A DNA stretch of 48,136 nt from a virus. The translations under genes and the position numbers were made by a program. Shown piece by piece: positions 1 to 6,875 of the stretch (the stretch's first letter is position 1; every line of letters begins with the position of its first letter). Below the pieces are notes generated by a model. The model was not told the origin of the DNA and ran no database searches. It saw only the letters and a program-made list of their open reading frames with translations. The DNA lies in the IMG/VR virus record IMGVR_UViG_3300033064_003319, positions 1-48,136 of that record; one strand, 5' to 3'.

Positions 1-1
1 A

Positions 2-643
2 GCTCAAGGTGGAACAGGTAGTAATGGTAGTAATGGTAGCAATGGTAGAAATGGCGGTAGAGGTAGCACAGGCGCTACTGGAGCTACTGGAGCTACTGGG
101 CCTGCTGGATCAAATGCCAATATCACTTATGCAACTGTAACAGCGGCGCTGGGCTATGTGCCAGTCAACGGCACGCCCGGCGGAGTATCCGAAGTAGGTC
201 GATATATAGATTTTCATAATTCAAATAATGGTGTAGATTTTGATGTACGTATGGAATCCAGTGCAGGGTCTGGCGGCGCTGCTAATTTGGTAATGTCTGC
301 TGCCGGCGGGCTATATGTTACTGGAAACGTAACTGCAGGGTATTCGGACGACAGATTAAAAACCAAATTAGGCACTATTAAAAATGCGCTTGATAAAGTA
401 TCAACATTAACTGGATTTTATTACGAAGCAAACGAATTAGCACAGTCTCTCGGTTATTGTGCAAAGCGCGAAGTAGGAGTATCTGCACAATCAGTACAAG
501 CAATTTTACCAGAAATTGTATCAAGCGCAGCCATCAACAACAACTATATGACTGTACAGTATGAAAAATTAGTACCGTTATTAATTGAAGCAATTAAAGA
601 GCTTTCCAAAAAAGTAGAAGATCTTGAAAGAAAATTAACATGA
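2..643 (+). CDS. Tail fibre C-terminus: collagen-like repeats plus S74 intramolecular chaperone (5' partial)
   Basis: The frame is open to the left window edge, so the gene starts upstream; a GTG at 158 is internal. The first ~35 visible residues are Gly-X-Y collagen-like triplets (GSN and GAT types). They are followed by an ALGYVPVN motif typical of phage tail-fibre repeats, then a beta-rich stretch. The last ~100 residues carry DDRLK and end in a coiled coil, which is the Peptidase_S74 signature. In that family the domain trimerises the fibre and then cuts itself off. The protein is expected to be a trimeric distal fibre used in host recognition. The family call is firm; the receptor is unknown. 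Confidence 0.85.
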   Translation, partial: AQGGTGSNGSNGSNGRNGGRGSTGATGATGATGPAGSNANITYATVTAALGYVPVNGTPGGVSEVGRYIDFHNSNNGVDFDVRMESSAGSGGAANLVMSAAGGLYVTGNVTAGYSDDRLKTKLGTIKNALDKVSTLTGFYYEANELAQSLGYCAKREVGVSAQSVQAILPEIVSSAAINNNYMTVQYEKLVPLLIEAIKELSKKVEDLERKLT

Positions 644-688
644 ATTCTTTGATCATTAAATACAGTATGAAATTTACGGAGATAATCA

Positions 689-1969
689 GTGATCATATAT
701 AATACAACAACAGTATACATTGAAAAGATTGATATAACTTATCCAGTAGCAGGTATTGATAATTCTAGTCAGGGTTTTAGAGATAACTTTAAAAACATTA
801 AGCTGGCATTCCAATCATCCCAACAAGATATGTTGGATCTTAAAGGTGGAATATTTAATTTAGATAAAATAACCATTGGAGGAACAAATACACTTACCAC
901 TGGTACAAATATTTCTGATTATTTTGCAAATATTGTAACTGCCAATTCTGCAGTTGGTCAAATTGCACTATTACCTAATCAAATCACAGTCAATGTTACA
1001 GGAGTTGCTATTCTTGATGTGCTGGGAAACTCTGTAGCTTCTGCATTTCCTGTTGATACTACATTAGGTATTTTATCAGGAGCTACTTTTACATTTGCAT
1101 CTGTTCCCACTGTATTTTCAGTAGCCAGTATCACTACTAATACAGTAGTAACATCCAGTGCATTTCCAGTTACTGCCCCTACATCCAATCAAAGTATTAC
1201 ATTTACTAATCCACAATTTATTGATCAGCCAGTGGTAACAACATTAAGTAGTTATATGCCTAGCAGTGTATTATCTGCAAAAGGCGACTTAAAAGGGAGA
1301 ATTCATGCCAATGCCACTGCCCTTTATGTTGATTATAACGATTATTCTTCTGGAATTAATAATAAATTTATGGTTAGTGCAGATACTGTTGCTCGACATT
1401 TGCCGTCTGGTACTAGTGCAGACACTGCGGTATTAACAGATTCATCAACCTTATTGGCCACTACTGATTTTGTTCAAAAAGTTGCACTAGCAACATCAAA
1501 AACAGTAACAGCAACTGCATTGCCAAAAGGCATAATTATGTTATGGTCAGGATCGTCTACTAGCATACCATATGGATGGGCATTGTGTAACGGAATAAAC
1601 GGCACCCCTAATTTAATTGATACTTTTGTAATTGCAGCAGGCGGATTTTATGCAGTTGGTGCACAAGGCGGAACTGCTAATTCTGTAGTAGTATCACATA
1701 ATCATGTTGCTACTACTACAGTTAATGATCCAGGACACCAGCATGCCACTAGCTGGGGAGAATCTTATCAGCAAGGTCAGTACGGAGATACCGGAAGTGC
1801 AGGGCATATAGGATCAGGACAGACTGACTTTAATAATTATGATTATTTAACCAGCAGAGTAACCACTGGAATAACAGTATCAACTGAATTAGCAGCAGCA
1901 GGAGTATCTGGTGAAAATATGAATTTACCACCATACTACGCATTGTGCTATATCATGCGGGTGATATAA
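689..1969 (+). CDS. Tail-collar domain fibre/baseplate structural protein
   Basis: 426 residues with a GTG start preceded by GGAGAT. The N-terminus has a PVAGIDNSSQGFRDNF motif that I associate with T4-like marine phage virion proteins. The middle is Thr/Ser/Val-rich beta structure. The C-terminal ~150 residues form a phage tail-collar domain: GIIMLWSGSSTSIPYGWALCNG, then PNLIDTF, a His-rich metal-site-like stretch (SHNH, DPGHQHA), and a closing NLPPYYALCYIMR. It is likely a short tail fibre or fibre-associated adhesin. It follows the S74 fibre directly, so both probably belong to one late transcript. Confidence 0.82.
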   Translation: MIIYNTTTVYIEKIDITYPVAGIDNSSQGFRDNFKNIKLAFQSSQQDMLDLKGGIFNLDKITIGGTNTLTTGTNISDYFANIVTANSAVGQIALLPNQITVNVTGVAILDVLGNSVASAFPVDTTLGILSGATFTFASVPTVFSVASITTNTVVTSSAFPVTAPTSNQSITFTNPQFIDQPVVTTLSSYMPSSVLSAKGDLKGRIHANATALYVDYNDYSSGINNKFMVSADTVARHLPSGTSADTAVLTDSSTLLATTDFVQKVALATSKTVTATALPKGIIMLWSGSSTSIPYGWALCNGINGTPNLIDTFVIAAGGFYAVGAQGGTANSVVVSHNHVATTTVNDPGHQHATSWGESYQQGQYGDTGSAGHIGSGQTDFNNYDYLTSRVTTGITVSTELAAAGVSGENMNLPPYYALCYIMRVI

Positions 1970-1970
1970 T

Positions 1971-2213
1971 ATGTATAATCCATTACTGGCTGACCCAAGT
2001 GAATTAAAAGATTTAGATTTAGATGCTAAAATTTTGGATCTTAGTAGAAAATATAGTGTAGCTGCTAGGATGAATCAAACAGGGGTTGTAGCACAAATTA
2101 TCACTGCATTGGATGTATACAAATCAGAGCAAATGCGCAGGCAGTATGTTGCAGTGCGTAATTTAGTCAATCGAAACGATAAAGGGTTGGACGATTTAAT
2201 TAATATTGATTAA
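1971..2213 (+). CDS. Small conserved T4-like phage protein
   Basis: 80 residues, starting one base after the stop of the collar protein, so probably translationally coupled. The sequence is charged and largely helical (DPSELKDLDLDAKILDLSRKY, then a helix ending MRRQYVAVRNL). I recognise the general look of a family found beside fibre genes in T4-like phages, but no function is known to me. The absence of Cys or a membrane segment suggests a soluble cytoplasmic or virion-associated helical protein. The coding call is good; the role is open. Confidence 0.7.
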   Translation: MYNPLLADPSELKDLDLDAKILDLSRKYSVAARMNQTGVVAQIITALDVYKSEQMRRQYVAVRNLVNRNDKGLDDLINID

Positions 2214-2220
2214 AATATCA

Positions 2221-2249
2221 TTGACATTATAGTCAGTATCCTGTACACT
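2221..2249 (+). promoter_or_regulatory. Sigma70-type promoter with dyad over the -10
   Basis: TTGACA at 2221-2226, a 17-nt spacer, and TACACT at 2244-2249. It lies in the 58-nt gap before the DnaE-like gene. An inverted repeat (2237-2246 TATCCTGTAC with 2254-2264 GTACAAGGATA) is centred at about 2250, just after the -10. Predicted transcription start is near 2256. Confidence 0.7.
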
Positions 2250-2271
2250 AGTAGTACAAGGATAAGATATT

Positions 2272-2793
2272 ATGCAAATAAATCAATACAGCCAAGTAGA
2301 GATAACAGAAGAAGAAGCATTCTCAGCATTATACAATAAAAATATCACAAACTTGCGTGATATTTTTATTGATTCCCCACTTACAATTGAGCAGTTCAAT
2401 CACGCAAGAAACAAAAATGCTGATAAATTTCCCAATTTATTAAAATTATCTAAATTTAATATCTCCTTAAATGAATTTGATCAAGCTAACCAAAATATTT
2501 GGTTCATGCCTGATGAATACAAAAATTTCAACATTTCGCAATGGTTATTTGATCAGTGCACAACTGATCAACAAATAGCAAGAGTAGCAACAGAGCTGGA
2601 ACTATTTGTTCAGTTTAATTTGATCTCGGTGTTACAATATCTTAAATACCTTGTAGACACCATGCGGGCACATAATATACTATGGGGTGTTGGTCGAGGA
2701 AGTAGTGTGAGTTCTTATTGCTTGTATCTTATGGGCGTACATAAAGTTGATTCGATACTTTTTGAATTAGACATAACAGAATTTTTAAAATAA
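2272..2793 (+). CDS. Stand-alone DnaE (Pol III alpha)-like fragment
   Basis: 173 residues with AAGGA upstream. The C-terminal ~60 residues resemble the start of the bacterial DNA polymerase III alpha catalytic region. There is a helix matching the one before the nucleotide-binding loop, then GVGRGSSVSSYCLYLMGVHKVD, comparable with the DnaE signature GPGRGSxxGSLVAYxLGITDVDP, then a terminus like LLFERFLN. The reading frame stops just before the catalytic DxD block, and no PHP domain is present. It cannot be an active polymerase. It might be a nucleotide-binding remnant, a decoy for the host replisome or a processivity-related factor. The first ~110 residues are unrecognised. Homology rests on motif reading only. 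Confidence 0.6.
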   Translation: MQINQYSQVEITEEEAFSALYNKNITNLRDIFIDSPLTIEQFNHARNKNADKFPNLLKLSKFNISLNEFDQANQNIWFMPDEYKNFNISQWLFDQCTTDQQIARVATELELFVQFNLISVLQYLKYLVDTMRAHNILWGVGRGSSVSSYCLYLMGVHKVDSILFELDITEFLK

Positions 2794-2803
2794 AGGATAA
2801 TAA

Positions 2804-3070
2804 ATGAAACACCGATCTATGCAAGGAAAAGAAGTTGATATGGAAAAACTAGTTGCGCAAAATGAACTAATGCCGGCTATTGGTAACATGCGAGTAAATG
2901 CTCGTGGGGACGAACTAGGTTCAGGCGGAACCATAATTCGTAAACGAGAAGACATTGTATCGGCGTATTATGAAGATAACCCTAATGCAATTCCTGCCCC
3001 AATACCAACTTTGGCTCCAGTAGTAGCTGCAACCGTGCCCCCACTTAGCAATACTCAATCAGAGGAATAA
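2804..3070 (+). CDS. Conserved T4-like phage protein, unknown function
   Basis: 88 residues, preceded by AAAGGA and ending exactly where the GroES-like gene starts. The N-terminal half is conserved in style with T4-like phage proteins (MKHRSMQGKEVDMEKL, NARGDELGSGG, a Lys/Arg-rich KREDIVSAYY). The last 25 residues are a Pro/Ala-rich disordered tail. The position before the co-chaperonin suggests a head-assembly association, but that is inference only. Confidence 0.7.
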   Translation: MKHRSMQGKEVDMEKLVAQNELMPAIGNMRVNARGDELGSGGTIIRKREDIVSAYYEDNPNAIPAPIPTLAPVVAATVPPLSNTQSEE

Positions 3071-3406
3071 ATGAAAGTTACAGGTAAAATTAAACCATTG
3101 CGCGATACTATATTTGTAACTGATATGGAATTTGGAGAACAAAAAAGTACAGGCGGTATTGTAGTACTATCTGCAAATGGTAAATCCCGAGGAATTCATC
3201 CACGATGGGCAAAAGTATGGGCAATTGGAGATGATCAGAAACACATCAAAGTAGGCGAATGGATTTTGATTGAACATGGTCGATGGACTCGTACAGTTGA
3301 AATGGAAACTGAAACTGAAGTAATTGAAATACGGATGGTTGATAATAAAGCTATCTTAATGACATCAGACGAGCAACCCACTGATATTAACAGGGCACCC
3401 ACTTGA
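3071..3406 (+). CDS. groES: GroES-like co-chaperonin (gp31-type)
   Basis: 111 residues with AGAGGA upstream and coupled to the preceding gene. The sequence fits the Cpn10 beta-barrel: IKPLRDTIFVTDMEFGEQKSTGGIVVL (start of barrel plus mobile loop), then RWAKVWAIGDD and VKVGEWILIEHGRWT, comparable to the GroES 'GxVxAVGxG...VKVGDxVLF' core. Phage co-chaperonins such as T4 gp31 cap the host GroEL so that the major capsid protein can fold. No GroEL is encoded here, so it must use the host's. It is somewhat longer than GroES (~97 aa), as gp31 is. Confidence 0.75.
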   Translation: MKVTGKIKPLRDTIFVTDMEFGEQKSTGGIVVLSANGKSRGIHPRWAKVWAIGDDQKHIKVGEWILIEHGRWTRTVEMETETEVIEIRMVDNKAILMTSDEQPTDINRAPT

Positions 3407-3415
3407 TATAAGTAG

Positions 3416-3444
3416 TTGACTTTAGCTAAATGCTATGCTATAAT
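3416..3444 (+). promoter_or_regulatory. Sigma70-type promoter with perfect dyad over the -10
   Basis: TTGACT at 3416-3421, a 17-nt spacer, and TATAAT at 3439-3444. The -10 lies inside a perfect inverted repeat, CTATGCTA (3433-3440) and TAGCATAG (3447-3454). A terminator follows only ~10 nt after the predicted start. Confidence 0.75.
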
Positions 3445-3460
3445 ATTAGCATAGGTACAA

Positions 3461-3489
3461 AAGATGCCTTTTACGGCATCTTTTTTTTG
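3461..3489 (+). terminator. Rho-independent terminator
   Basis: An 8-bp stem AAGATGCC (3461-3468) with GGCATCTT (3475-3482), loop TTTTAC, followed by a run of T. It should end transcripts arriving from the fibre/co-chaperonin side, but it also lies directly after a strong promoter. Confidence 0.85.
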
Positions 3490-3509
3490 TTCAAAATATA
3501 TAGGATAAT

Positions 3510-3671
3510 ATGACTCAACCTGATCCAAAACTACATCAACGCATCAGTTTTGCAAAAAGTGCAATCCGTATCGTTGCTGGTATTTTTCTAATACTACCAC
3601 ATGGATTAATCATGGCCGGTGGCGCAATAATTGTTGCGGAAATATTGGGCATTATTGAGGAATTGGTATGA
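3510..3671 (+). CDS. Small membrane protein (53 aa)
   Basis: ATG at 3510, preceded by AGGAT; the stop overlaps the next start as ATGA. The N-terminus is MTQPDPKLHQRISFAKSA, followed by a hydrophobic segment (IRIVAGIFLILPHG through MAGGAIIVAEILGII), so one or two membrane helices and a short acidic end. It resembles small conserved proteins of T4-like marine phages. The function is unknown; an inner-membrane location is inferred from hydrophobicity. Confidence 0.65.
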   Translation: MTQPDPKLHQRISFAKSAIRIVAGIFLILPHGLIMAGGAIIVAEILGIIEELV

Positions 3672-3865
3672 AAAATAGAGAAGACATCATTACAGGTATG
3701 TGTTATACTTACAGACACGACTATGGACTTACAGTAACTGAAGATGAAAAGAATATGAATGTGTTGGACGCTGGCATGACTAAAACAGAACAAACAGCAT
3801 TATGGAATCAAATGGCGCAGCTCTTTGATAACGACATTGCACCATTTTTACAATTTAAAGAATAA
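3668..3865 (+). CDS. Small conserved phage protein
   Basis: 65 residues, translationally coupled (ATGA overlap) to the small membrane protein, so the two are probably co-expressed. It is acidic, soluble and helical (MKNREDIITGMCYTYRHDYG, then DAGMTKTEQTALWNQMAQLF). No known domain is recognised. The pair sits just upstream of the clamp loader gene and is likely on the same transcript. Confidence 0.65.
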   Translation: MKNREDIITGMCYTYRHDYGLTVTEDEKNMNVLDAGMTKTEQTALWNQMAQLFDNDIAPFLQFKE

Positions 3866-3889
3866 CTCACACTCACAAGGAATAAATTA

Positions 3890-4822
3890 ATGGCAACTCA
3901 ACTATGGGTAGAATCGTACCGTCCAAAGACAATTATTGATTATGTGTTTAAAGATGCTGCACAAAAGCGTCAAGTAGAAACATGGATTAAAGAAAAGTCA
4001 ATTCCTCACTTGTTGTTTAGTGGCAGCGCCGGTATTGGTAAGACTACACTAGCCAAAGTGTTAATTAATGAGATTGGAATCGAAGGTTACGACGTACTTG
4101 AGATCAATGCTAGTCGCGAAAACAATGTGGACACAGTACGCGATAAGATTGTAAATTTTGTACAAATGATTCCATTTGGTCCATTTAAAGTGGTGCTGCT
4201 GGACGAAGCAGACGGACTATCACCTGCAGCACAAGGTGTATTGCGAGGCGTTATGGAAACGTATGCTAGTACCAGTCGATTTATTCTTACTTGCAACTAT
4301 CCTAATCGAATTATTCCTGCATTACACAGCCGATGCCAAGGTTTTCACGTAGAGAAAACAGATCAAACCGAGTTTACTGCAAGACTAGCAACTATCTTAA
4401 TTACTGAAAATGTCGAGTTTGATTTAGACACACTCGATACGTATGTAAAATTAACTTATCCCGACCTACGTAAATGCATTAACGTGATTCAGCAAAATGT
4501 AACTAATTCTGTGTTACTATCTCCTACTGCAGGTGACAGCAGCACTAGCGACTATAAAATTGATATGGTGGCACTGTTTAAAGCTGGTAAAATACAAGAA
4601 GCACGCAAGTTACTGTGCAGCAAAGCACGCCCCGAAGACATTGAAGAAATCTTTCGCTGGATGTACGACAATCTTGAACTATTTGGTAAAACGGAAGAAC
4701 AAAAAGATTCAGCAGTATTGATTATCAAGCAAGGACTTTGCGATAATACAATCTGCGCTGATTCGGAGATCAATCTTTCAGCATGCTTGATCAAATTAGC
4801 ACGTAATCTAAGAGACAATTAA
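3890..4822 (+). CDS. 44: Sliding clamp loader ATPase subunit (gp44-like, RFC family)
   Basis: 310 residues with AAGGAA upstream. It is an AAA+ clamp-loader ATPase: WVESYRPKTIIDYVF at the start, Walker A GSAGIGKTT (45-53), Walker B LLDEAD (103-108), sensor 1 TCNYPNR (134-140), and the SRC motif (147-149) that carries the trans-acting arginine finger. The C-terminal collar domain follows. T4 gp44 (319 aa) forms a complex with gp62 and loads gp45 at primer ends. No gp62-like gene follows here; instead there is a 588-nt region without a gene. Confidence 0.93.
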   Translation: MATQLWVESYRPKTIIDYVFKDAAQKRQVETWIKEKSIPHLLFSGSAGIGKTTLAKVLINEIGIEGYDVLEINASRENNVDTVRDKIVNFVQMIPFGPFKVVLLDEADGLSPAAQGVLRGVMETYASTSRFILTCNYPNRIIPALHSRCQGFHVEKTDQTEFTARLATILITENVEFDLDTLDTYVKLTYPDLRKCINVIQQNVTNSVLLSPTAGDSSTSDYKIDMVALFKAGKIQEARKLLCSKARPEDIEEIFRWMYDNLELFGKTEEQKDSAVLIIKQGLCDNTICADSEINLSACLIKLARNLRDN

Positions 4823-5280
4823 TAAGTAACTCGTAATACCATACATGCAGAACAGCTAGTGCCGGCATACATCGGGCATCTATGAAAACTGGACGAAAGT
4901 CGCAGGGACAGCAAATTCTTCCGCTGCAGGAAGTACTCATTAACTACCCTTTGGGATGATGATCGGATACGCCTACGTACAACTGATTTTAATGTTTAGA
5001 ATATTTTTTAACTAAGGCTAATGAAGGGACAGTGTGCCCTAGGATTGTGTATATGTTAGCGTATATGCATAATCTGCCGTCGTAATGAAGACTGAGCTCG
5101 AGGTACCGAACGACCGCCTCTGTAATGCTTTAACGCTAGTGACTAACGAACTCAGATAATGTGTTTTTATTTTTTTCTCCCGGCAACGGGCGAATTGTGA
5201 CATTGAATCTAGATAATAGCTCACTAATAATTATATCTTCTTAGTAGTTTTAAAATAAAGTTGAGTGTCAGCGAAAACTT

Positions 5281-5299
5281 TAAAGAGCATCGCTCTTTA
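5281..5299 (+). terminator. Terminator-like hairpin
   Basis: An 8-bp perfect stem TAAAGAGC (5281-5288) with GCTCTTTA (5292-5299) and a 3-nt loop, followed only by TTCAATG, so the U-tract is weak. It may be the 3' side of the putative structured RNA or a terminator for the gp44 transcript. Confidence 0.4.
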
Positions 5300-5338
5300 T
5301 TCAATGCAGTTTTAATATGAATGGAGTATTACGAGTTT

Positions 5339-5403
5339 AAGAAGTGTAGATTGCATAATTTTTGCAGGTCATCTAAAACGGATGATTATGCAATCTACTT
5401 CTT
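5339..5403. repeat. Long imperfect inverted repeat between convergent transcripts
   Basis: AAGAAG (5339-5344) and TAGATTGCATAAT (5347-5359), with a TG bulge between them, pair with ATTATGCAATCTA (5385-5397) and CTTCTT (5398-5403): 19 base pairs. The loop holds a smaller stem, TCATC with GATGA. It lies just before the end of phoH on the opposite strand and could serve as a bidirectional transcript end. Confidence 0.6.
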
Positions 5404-5410
5404 CCACGCC

Positions 5411-6169
5411 TTAAGTTATATCTTTGTAGATTGAAAGGACTTCTTTTACTACAGGATGTCGTTCAACATCTTTTGTTCCGAAGCGTGCAATTGCAATCAT
5501 TTTGTGATCACCTGACTCTTCAAACAGATTACAGAAATCTAGTAATCCATTTTCTTTAATACGGTCACCCTGGGCAAGGTCACCTGTTACTACCATTCTA
5601 GAACCGTCACCCAATCTGGTTAGTAACATTTTCATTTGACTGGGTGTAGTATTTTGCATCTCGTCAGCTATTACAAACGCATTTTTAAAAGTTCGTCCTC
5701 GCATATAAGCTAAAGGAGAAATTTCAATAGTCCCGTCTTCCAACATTTCAGTAATGTCTTTAGGTGAATAATATTCTTCGAATACATCCATAATTGGGCG
5801 TGTCCATGGTGCCATTTTTGCATTTAAATCGCCTGGTAAAAACCCATGCTCTTCATCTACAGATACTGCAGGGCGGGTAATGATAATTTTTTCAATGGTC
5901 CCTTCCTTAAATAACTTAATAGCCATCTGTACACCTAACATTGTTTTACCTGTACCGGCTGGTCCGATGGCAAACACAATGAATTTTTTGGGATTTTTTA
6001 ACAACTCAACATATGTCTCCTGTGATAAATTTCTAGGAACTATCTGTACTTGCTGTTTCTTCTTTTGATACGATTTAATTTGTATCAAATTACTGGCATC
6101 CTGTGTAAATCGTGGATCACGGCTCACTGTGGATTCTTTTTCGCGTCGTCTGGATCTTGGCAATTTCAT
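5411..6169 (-). CDS. phoH: PhoH-like ATPase
   Basis: 252 residues on the minus strand, the only such gene in the first 42 kb. PhoH family P-loop: Walker A GPAGTGKT (69-76), the conserved ITRPAVSVDEEHGFLPGDL stretch, Walker B FVIADEMQN near 165, and VVTGDLAQGD. PhoH-like proteins are common in marine and freshwater phages; an RNA-helicase-like or nuclease-linked role has been proposed, but the phage function is unsettled. GGGAG lies directly against the ATG, an unusually short spacing. A late-type TATAAATA lies ~32 nt upstream. The long N-terminal basic stretch (KLPRSRRREKES) is specific to phage forms. Confidence 0.92.
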   Translation of the reverse strand: MKLPRSRRREKESTVSRDPRFTQDASNLIQIKSYQKKKQQVQIVPRNLSQETYVELLKNPKKFIVFAIGPAGTGKTMLGVQMAIKLFKEGTIEKIIITRPAVSVDEEHGFLPGDLNAKMAPWTRPIMDVFEEYYSPKDITEMLEDGTIEISPLAYMRGRTFKNAFVIADEMQNTTPSQMKMLLTRLGDGSRMVVTGDLAQGDRIKENGLLDFCNLFEESGDHKMIAIARFGTKDVERHPVVKEVLSIYKDIT

Positions 6170-6200
6170 CTCCCAAATAATAAAGCTCGACCTGCATTGT

Positions 6201-6208
6201 TATTTATA
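6201..6208 (-). promoter_or_regulatory. T4 late-type promoter element (TATAAATA) for phoH
   Basis: On the minus strand the sequence reads TATAAATA, identical to the T4 late -10 element, 32 nt upstream of the phoH start. A second copy on the same strand lies at 6340-6347, farther upstream. The 190-nt divergent gap 6170-6359 holds no other gene. Confidence 0.5.
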
Positions 6209-6359
6209 TTAGCACATTAAATTAACACTAATATTGGTATTATTTTAATTTTGCTTGATTACTGATTGAATGGAACCAACTAGTATATTTGTTTAATAAA
6301 TACATTATAAGTTTCTTATGTCAATTTGTAAGCAATTATTATTTATAAAAAGGTAAATC

Positions 6360-6875
6360 ATGGCAGTAGATCTAGTAGATACTATAAAAAACATACAAAC
6401 ACTCAGTGAAAATAACAGCGCATTTAAGGTACTCACTGATTTTGAAAGAGTGTTAGATGCATTGGATATATATGTATTTAAAAATTGGGAAGATGGTGAA
6501 CTGCTATCAGGACCGTCTGTGTCAAGATATGATGTCAAATGTGCATTTATGTGGCCCAAGGATGAAATGCCAGATCCTGCAGGGGGACAGCGCCTGTATG
6601 AATATGGGTGTAAGGTGACATTTGAAAAAAACAATATAATGATTCCTCGTAAGATTAAAGATCCATCAGATTTTCGGCCTGGCACTAAAAAAGGTAAGAT
6701 TGATTCGCATCCTATTTGGATAGTTACTATCAATATGCCTAAAAAATTGATGCAGGACGTACAAATTGGTAAAGAAAATCAAGAACATAATAGAATGGCA
6801 GAACTAATGAAATCCACACAAATTTCATCTGAAGATGAAGTAGCACAGGAGGCACCATCTGATGCAGTACAATAA
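6360..6875 (+). CDS. Conserved T4-like phage protein, unknown function
   Basis: 171 residues, with AAAAGG nine bases before the ATG. Soluble; the N-terminal half is helical (VDTIKNIQTLSENNSAFKVLTDFERVLD), followed by a compact domain with YDVKCAFMWPKDEMPDPAGG and HPIWIVTINMP, and a disordered acidic C-terminal tail (SSEDEVAQEAP). It looks like a family conserved among T4-like marine phages. It overlaps the next gene by 14 nt, so the two are likely produced together, perhaps as structural partners. No enzymatic motif is seen. Confidence 0.75.
   Translation: MAVDLVDTIKNIQTLSENNSAFKVLTDFERVLDALDIYVFKNWEDGELLSGPSVSRYDVKCAFMWPKDEMPDPAGGQRLYEYGCKVTFEKNNIMIPRKIKDPSDFRPGTKKGKIDSHPIWIVTINMPKKLMQDVQIGKENQEHNRMAELMKSTQISSEDEVAQEAPSDAVQ

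Larger units (their letters stand above)
4823..5410 (+). ncRNA. Candidate large structured RNA (588-nt gene-free region)
   Basis: The longest gene-free stretch in the window. It is crowded with short hairpins on the + strand: GAC-GAAA-GTC (4892-4901), CTTCC-GCTGCA-GGAAG (4918-4933), CCC-TTT-GGG (4947-4955), TACG-CCTA-CGTA (4968-4979), TATATG-TTAG-CGTATA, CCCG-GCAA-CGGG (5179-5190), AAAGTT/AACTTT (5257-5281), TAAAGAGC/GCTCTTTA (5281-5299) and a long arm at 5339-5403. Two loops are GNRA tetraloops (GAAA, GCAA) only when read on this strand. No tRNA, tmRNA, RNase P or group I core was recognised. Its size is in the range of ornate phage-associated RNAs, but I cannot assign a class. Confidence 0.4.

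Noticed and set aside
979-1188. 69-aa minus-strand ORF inside the tail-collar gene
   Set aside because: Lies fully within a well-supported gene on the other strand; no motif or SD.
5039-5224. 61-aa minus-strand ORF in the 588-nt gap
   Set aside because: No SD and no domain; it covers several + strand hairpins, including the GCAA tetraloop, so it is more likely chance.
4823-5410. Group I intron, tmRNA or RNase P RNA in the gap
   Set aside because: No recognisable core elements, no interrupted gene, no tRNA-like end.
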